Assembly: GCF_014194695.1 (NCBI RefSeq)
Contig: NZ_JACIAH010000015.1
Span: 1-64,000, forward strand
DNA length: 64,000 nt
Direction of reading: 5' to 3'
From: Rhizobium sp. BK399
GTDB lineage: Bacteria > Pseudomonadota > Alphaproteobacteria > Rhizobiales > Rhizobiaceae
A program made the position numbers and the translations under genes. This document shows, piece after piece, positions 60,793 through 64,000 of this stretch (the stretch's first letter is position 1; each line of letters opens with the position of its first letter). The notes beneath the pieces were generated by a model. It did no database searches and was not told the DNA's origin. It saw only the letters and a list, made by a program, of their open reading frames with translations.

Positions 60793-61749
60793 CTATGTCG
60801 GGCGATGGGCTGGACGAAGCGTGAGGCGCTCGATCCTGCCCGCCAGCGAGAAGATCAGAACCTCGATATCCGTGTCGATCCTGTCGCCGTCCAGGAGCCT
60901 GACGACGTCATCGACACCCGATGTCGGCTGGCCGTCGATCGCCAGCAGGTAGTCTCCTTCGTGCAGCCCTGCGCGGGCTGCAGGGCTGTCCGTTTCGACC
61001 CGGCGCAGGCGCACGGCTGTCGTCTGCGCAAGGCCGGCCTGAAGCGCAATGCGGCGATGCAGTTCGACGGTGTCGGCTGCAATGCCGATATAGGCGCGTC
61101 TCACATGTCCGAAGCGGAGCAGTTCCGACACAACATGCTTGGCGGTGTTGGAAGCGACGGAAAATGCGATGCTCTGTGCGCCCTGGATCACCGCTGTATT
61201 GACGCCGATAACCTCGCCTGCCGACGATACGAGCGGCCCGCCGGAGTTGCCGGGGTTAAGCGCTGCATCCGTCTGGATGATATCGTCCATCAGGCGACCG
61301 CTTGCCCCTCGCATCGAACGCCCGAGCGCTGAAACGATGCCAGCCGTCACGGTCCATTCAAAGCCGAGCGGATTGCCGATCGCGATTGCGATATGGCCGC
61401 GCTTCAACGATTTGGAATCGCCCAGTCTGGCAAAAGCCCCAGACCAGTCGTTGGCACGAATGAGCGCCAGATCACTGTCGGGGTCGCGGCCAAGGACCTT
61501 CCCTTCGATCGCGAACCCCTCCGGTGTCTTGATGCGGACGGTCCGGCTGTCTTCGACGACATGGTTGTTGGTGACGACAAGACCATCAGGTGAAATTGCA
61601 AAGCCGGATCCGTGTCCGGCGCGGCCACTCACACGTTCGATGCGGCTGACGGCGGGGCCAACCAGATCGACCGCGTTCGATACCGATTGCGAATAGGCAT
61701 CCAGCAGCCCCGCGTCAGACGGCTGGATGTCGCGATCAATGAATCCCAT
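60793..61749 (-). CDS. Trypsin-like serine protease with PDZ domain, DegP/HtrA type
   Basis: 318 residues from ATG 61749 with GAGGAG upstream. Catalytic triad His63 (TNNHVV), Asp93 (DSDLALIR) and Ser169 (NPGNSGGPL), then one PDZ domain (VETDSPAARAGLHEGDYLLAIDG-type region) at residues about 225-310. There is no signal peptide or membrane anchor, even if the frame is extended to 61869, which is unusual for a DegP-type enzyme and suggests a cytoplasmic protease. Confidence 0.9.
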   Translation of the reverse strand: MGFIDRDIQPSDAGLLDAYSQSVSNAVDLVGPAVSRIERVSGRAGHGSGFAISPDGLVVTNNHVVEDSRTVRIKTPEGFAIEGKVLGRDPDSDLALIRANDWSGAFARLGDSKSLKRGHIAIAIGNPLGFEWTVTAGIVSALGRSMRGASGRLMDDIIQTDAALNPGNSGGPLVSSAGEVIGVNTAVIQGAQSIAFSVASNTAKHVVSELLRFGHVRRAYIGIAADTVELHRRIALQAGLAQTTAVRLRRVETDSPAARAGLHEGDYLLAIDGQPTSGVDDVVRLLDGDRIDTDIEVLIFSLAGRIERLTLRPAHRPT

Positions 61750-62004
61750 GAAAGACTCCTCGGACGCAGGAAGCGTCGAAGTGAGGAACGGCAGCGGCTG
61801 CGGAAAGCGAGGGGCTGTCGGTTCGACAGGTTGAACAACGATGATCAGATGAGGTGGCTCAGATCCCAAATCAAGTGGGCAGGGCCGTCGGCCCGAAACT
61901 TGGTCGCTGACCGGTGAGCTTCACCGAAAGTTGACTTTCGAGCGGCAGGGCGACGGCGACAATGTGCTACATTTCTCGCAGCGGGACGATCGAACGGAGG
62001 CCTG

Positions 62005-62781
62005 ATGCTTGCAACACTTGCAGTGCTCATGAGTTTGTCAGGTCCGACGCCGGCCGCCGCACTGCCGGCAGGAGGCGAGGTCGACGTCAAGCTCGTGCTC
62101 GCGGTCGACACGTCCCGGTCCATGGACCAGGAAGAGGTTCGCATCCAGCGTGAGGGCTACGTCGAGGCGCTGAAACACCGCGAGTTCATCGAGGCAGTGA
62201 CCGGCGGGCTCAACGGCCGCATCGCGATCAGCTATTTCGAATGGGCGGGCTATGTGGTTCCGGATTCGGTCATCGACTGGCAACTGATTGCCACGGAACA
62301 GGACGCCATCGACTTTGCTGCAAGGCTAGAAGAGCGGCCGATCACGACGCAGCGCCGGACATCGATCTCGACAGCCATAGCGCAGGGCGCGGCCATGATC
62401 GTTTCGAGCCCTTATAACGGTCGGAGGCAGGTGGTCGACGTCTCGGGTGATGGCACAAACAATTCCGGCAATCGCGTTGAGCCAACCCGCGACAAGGCCG
62501 TCGAGGCCGGAATCGTCATCAACGGGCTTGCACTGATGCTGCGTCCCTCCGGCGCGCCAGGCGGCCTCGACAAATATTACGCGGACTGTGTGATCGGCGG
62601 GCCAGGTTCCTTCGTCCTGCCGGTCTACAAGATCGAGGACTTCGCGACCGCAGTGCGACGAAAACTTGTCCTCGAGGTGAGTGGCTTTGTTCCTCTTCCC
62701 TTCTCACACAGGATTGCCGACCAGGCGAAGACGGATTGCATGATCGGCGAGCGGCAATGGCAAGACATGTTCGATCGCTGA
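62005..62781 (+). CDS. DUF1194 von Willebrand factor A-like protein
   Basis: 258 residues with an N-terminal signal (LATLAVLMSLSGPTPAAAL). A VWA-like domain starts at VDVKLVLAVDTSRSMD; the DxSxS motif forms a metal-ion-dependent adhesion site, and VDVSGDGTNNSG carries the further Asp. Four Cys and a late IEDFATAVRRKLVLEV helix end it. DUF1194 proteins are common in rhizobia; the role is unknown but likely extracytoplasmic protein binding. Confidence 0.85.
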   Translation: MLATLAVLMSLSGPTPAAALPAGGEVDVKLVLAVDTSRSMDQEEVRIQREGYVEALKHREFIEAVTGGLNGRIAISYFEWAGYVVPDSVIDWQLIATEQDAIDFAARLEERPITTQRRTSISTAIAQGAAMIVSSPYNGRRQVVDVSGDGTNNSGNRVEPTRDKAVEAGIVINGLALMLRPSGAPGGLDKYYADCVIGGPGSFVLPVYKIEDFATAVRRKLVLEVSGFVPLPFSHRIADQAKTDCMIGERQWQDMFDR

Positions 62782-62803
62782 ACGCCCAGATGACTGGATT
62801 GCT

Positions 62804-64000
62804 TCACGGACAATGGTTCAACGCCTCGCGCAGAACCTCGTAGACCCTGTCGTCAAGAGACTGGGAGACATTGAAGCGCATGTATTGCGTCGCAGACTGG
62901 GAGAGGCTGAAGGCGTTTCCCGGCGCCAGAACCACACTTCTGTCCAGCGCGGCGCGAGCGACCTTTGCAGCGTCGGCATTCCCCGGAAGTCGACACCAGA
63001 GAAACATTCCTGCCTGGGGTTCGACAAAGGGAAGGATGCCGAGCGGCTTCAGCCGTCTGCTGACGTCGAGCGTCGACTTCGAGAGGCGTGTGCGCAGGGC
63101 TTCGACGTGCTTGCGGTAGCTGCCGTCGCTCAGCACCTTGTAGACGAGCTCGGCAGAAAGCCGTCCGCCGCCGAACGAGGTTGCGATCTTGAGGTCGATG
63201 ACGCTCTCGATCCACTCCTTCCTTGCCGCGATGAATCCGCACCGAGCCGAGGCCGAAAGGGTCTTTGAGAAACTGCCGATATGGACCACCCGGTCAAGGC
63301 CGTCGAATGCGGCGAGCCGGGGCGCAACGGTGTGCTCGAAATCCGCGAAGATATCGTCCTCGATAATGGTCAGGTCGAACTGGTCGGCAAGCTTCAGGAC
63401 CCTGTGGGCGACAACAGGTGAAAGCGTGGCGCCGGTCGGATTATGAATCGCCGAGTTGGTGATGTAGAGGCGGGGGCGATGCTCAGCCAAGACCTGCGCG
63501 AAAAGATCGATGTCAGGCCCCGACGACGTATAGGGGACGCTGACCATGGTTGCACGATGGGCCCGCAACAGCGCCTGGAAGTTGAAATAGCATGGGTCGT
63601 CGACGAGCACGGTATCGCCGGGCTCGAGAAAGAACCGGCACAGAAGATCGATCGCCTGGGTTCCGGACTCCGTCAGCATGATCTGGTCGGGCGATGCTTC
63701 CATTCCGCGGTCCGCCATGCGCCTTGCAATGAGCTGTCGCAGCGGCTCCAGGCCAAGAGGGGAGCCATAGTCGGAAAGAGCCGTGTCGTCGCTGCGCGAC
63801 AGCGCGCGCAAACCCTTGCGGATCGCTTGATTGGGAAGCCAGGACGAGGGCAGCCAGCCGCAGCCTGGTTTCGGGTCGCTCTCTCTTGCCTCCAGTGATT
63901 GTCGCGATACCCAGAACGGGTCGACGGCGCGATCGAGTTTGGGACCGGCAGCCGACAGCGAGAATGGCGCGGCCTGTGGGGCAACAAAGAACCCGGACCC
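62804..64000 (-). CDS. MocR-type regulator/aminotransferase (partial, start beyond right edge)
   Basis: The open frame continues to the last base; at least 398 codons are in the window. The aminotransferase I-like domain shows ESGTQAIDLLCRFFLEPGD, the substrate loop YITNSAIHNPTG, the Asp IIEDDIFADF, the PLP-lysine region HIGSFSKTLSASARCG and RLPGNADA. The upstream part (PKPGCGWLPSSWLPNQA) is a linker typical of MocR proteins, whose N-terminal GntR-like helix-turn-helix would lie beyond 64000. It probably regulates a metabolic gene using PLP as sensor. Confidence 0.85.
   Translation of the reverse strand, partial: GSGFFVAPQAAPFSLSAAGPKLDRAVDPFWVSRQSLEARESDPKPGCGWLPSSWLPNQAIRKGLRALSRSDDTALSDYGSPLGLEPLRQLIARRMADRGMEASPDQIMLTESGTQAIDLLCRFFLEPGDTVLVDDPCYFNFQALLRAHRATMVSVPYTSSGPDIDLFAQVLAEHRPRLYITNSAIHNPTGATLSPVVAHRVLKLADQFDLTIIEDDIFADFEHTVAPRLAAFDGLDRVVHIGSFSKTLSASARCGFIAARKEWIESVIDLKIATSFGGGRLSAELVYKVLSDGSYRKHVEALRTRLSKSTLDVSRRLKPLGILPFVEPQAGMFLWCRLPGNADAAKVARAALDRSVVLAPGNAFSLSQSATQYMRFNVSQSLDDRVYEVLREALNHCP

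Overview
The window looks like chromosomal (or chromid) DNA of a rhizobial alphaproteobacterium, Rhizobiaceae or a close relative. Support: high GC with dense ATGA-type overlapping operons; rhizobial-type small families (DUF982, DUF1194, DUF1236); a NolR-like ArsR regulator; a stand-alone lumazine synthase behind an FMN riboswitch; and several sugar and BMP-type ABC importers. I see no tRNA, rRNA, CRISPR array, intact insertion sequence or phage gene.

Layout. 1-3528 holds most of a very large modular protein (N,N-dimethylformamidase-like domain, Ig-like and cadherin-like repeats, two DUF4082 copies) that runs off the left edge. A membrane protein and a decayed LacI regulator follow. 5797-16536 is a compact type II secretion locus: gspF-G-H-I-J-K-L-M and a small GspC-like gene on the minus strand, gspE on the plus strand, then gspD and a minimal prepilin peptidase on the minus strand. 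Divergent from gspF lie a Tat-type multicopper oxidase and a Sco-cytochrome c fusion, so a periplasmic copper enzyme, its probable copper/redox partner and a secretion machine sit together. 20.2-23.4 kb holds small stress-type or unknown genes.

23435-31632 is a minus-strand operon for branched-chain, mainly isoleucine-type, catabolism: short-chain dehydrogenase, thiolase, acyl-CoA dehydrogenase, then the branched-chain 2-oxoacid dehydrogenase complex (E1 alpha, E1 beta, E2, E3). 32838-37621 is a carbohydrate ABC importer with its binding protein, divergent from a GntR/UTRA repressor; a perfect inverted repeat in the shared promoter is a good operator candidate. A HAD phosphatase, a LysE-type exporter and a DEDD exonuclease-like protein follow. 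40.1-43.4 kb is a zone of decay (GH13 remnant, sugar-ABC ATPase remnant, short tandem repeat, AAA ATPase remnant) with an HNH protein and the NolR-like regulator.

43706-51888 is the most interesting block. A complete BMP-family (nucleoside/purine-type) ABC importer is followed upstream by an 8-oxoguanine-deaminase-like amidohydrolase, a GST-like protein, an oxygenase catalytic subunit that lacks a Rieske domain, and a separate Rieske protein. The split oxygenase plus GST-like partner resembles the NdmC/NdmD/NdmE N7-demethylase architecture known from caffeine degradation. I infer a methylated- or oxidised-purine uptake and catabolic system. 

52049-53190 carries a degenerate acylphosphatase-like gene and riboswitch-controlled ribH. 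Beyond it are dhaL and response-regulator remnants, two DUF1236-type secreted proteins, an SbmA/BacA-superfamily-like fused ABC transporter, a GntR/FCD remnant, a cytosine-deaminase-like amidohydrolase, a DegP-type protease with no visible signal peptide, a DUF1194 von Willebrand-type protein and, cut by the right edge, a MocR-type regulator/aminotransferase.
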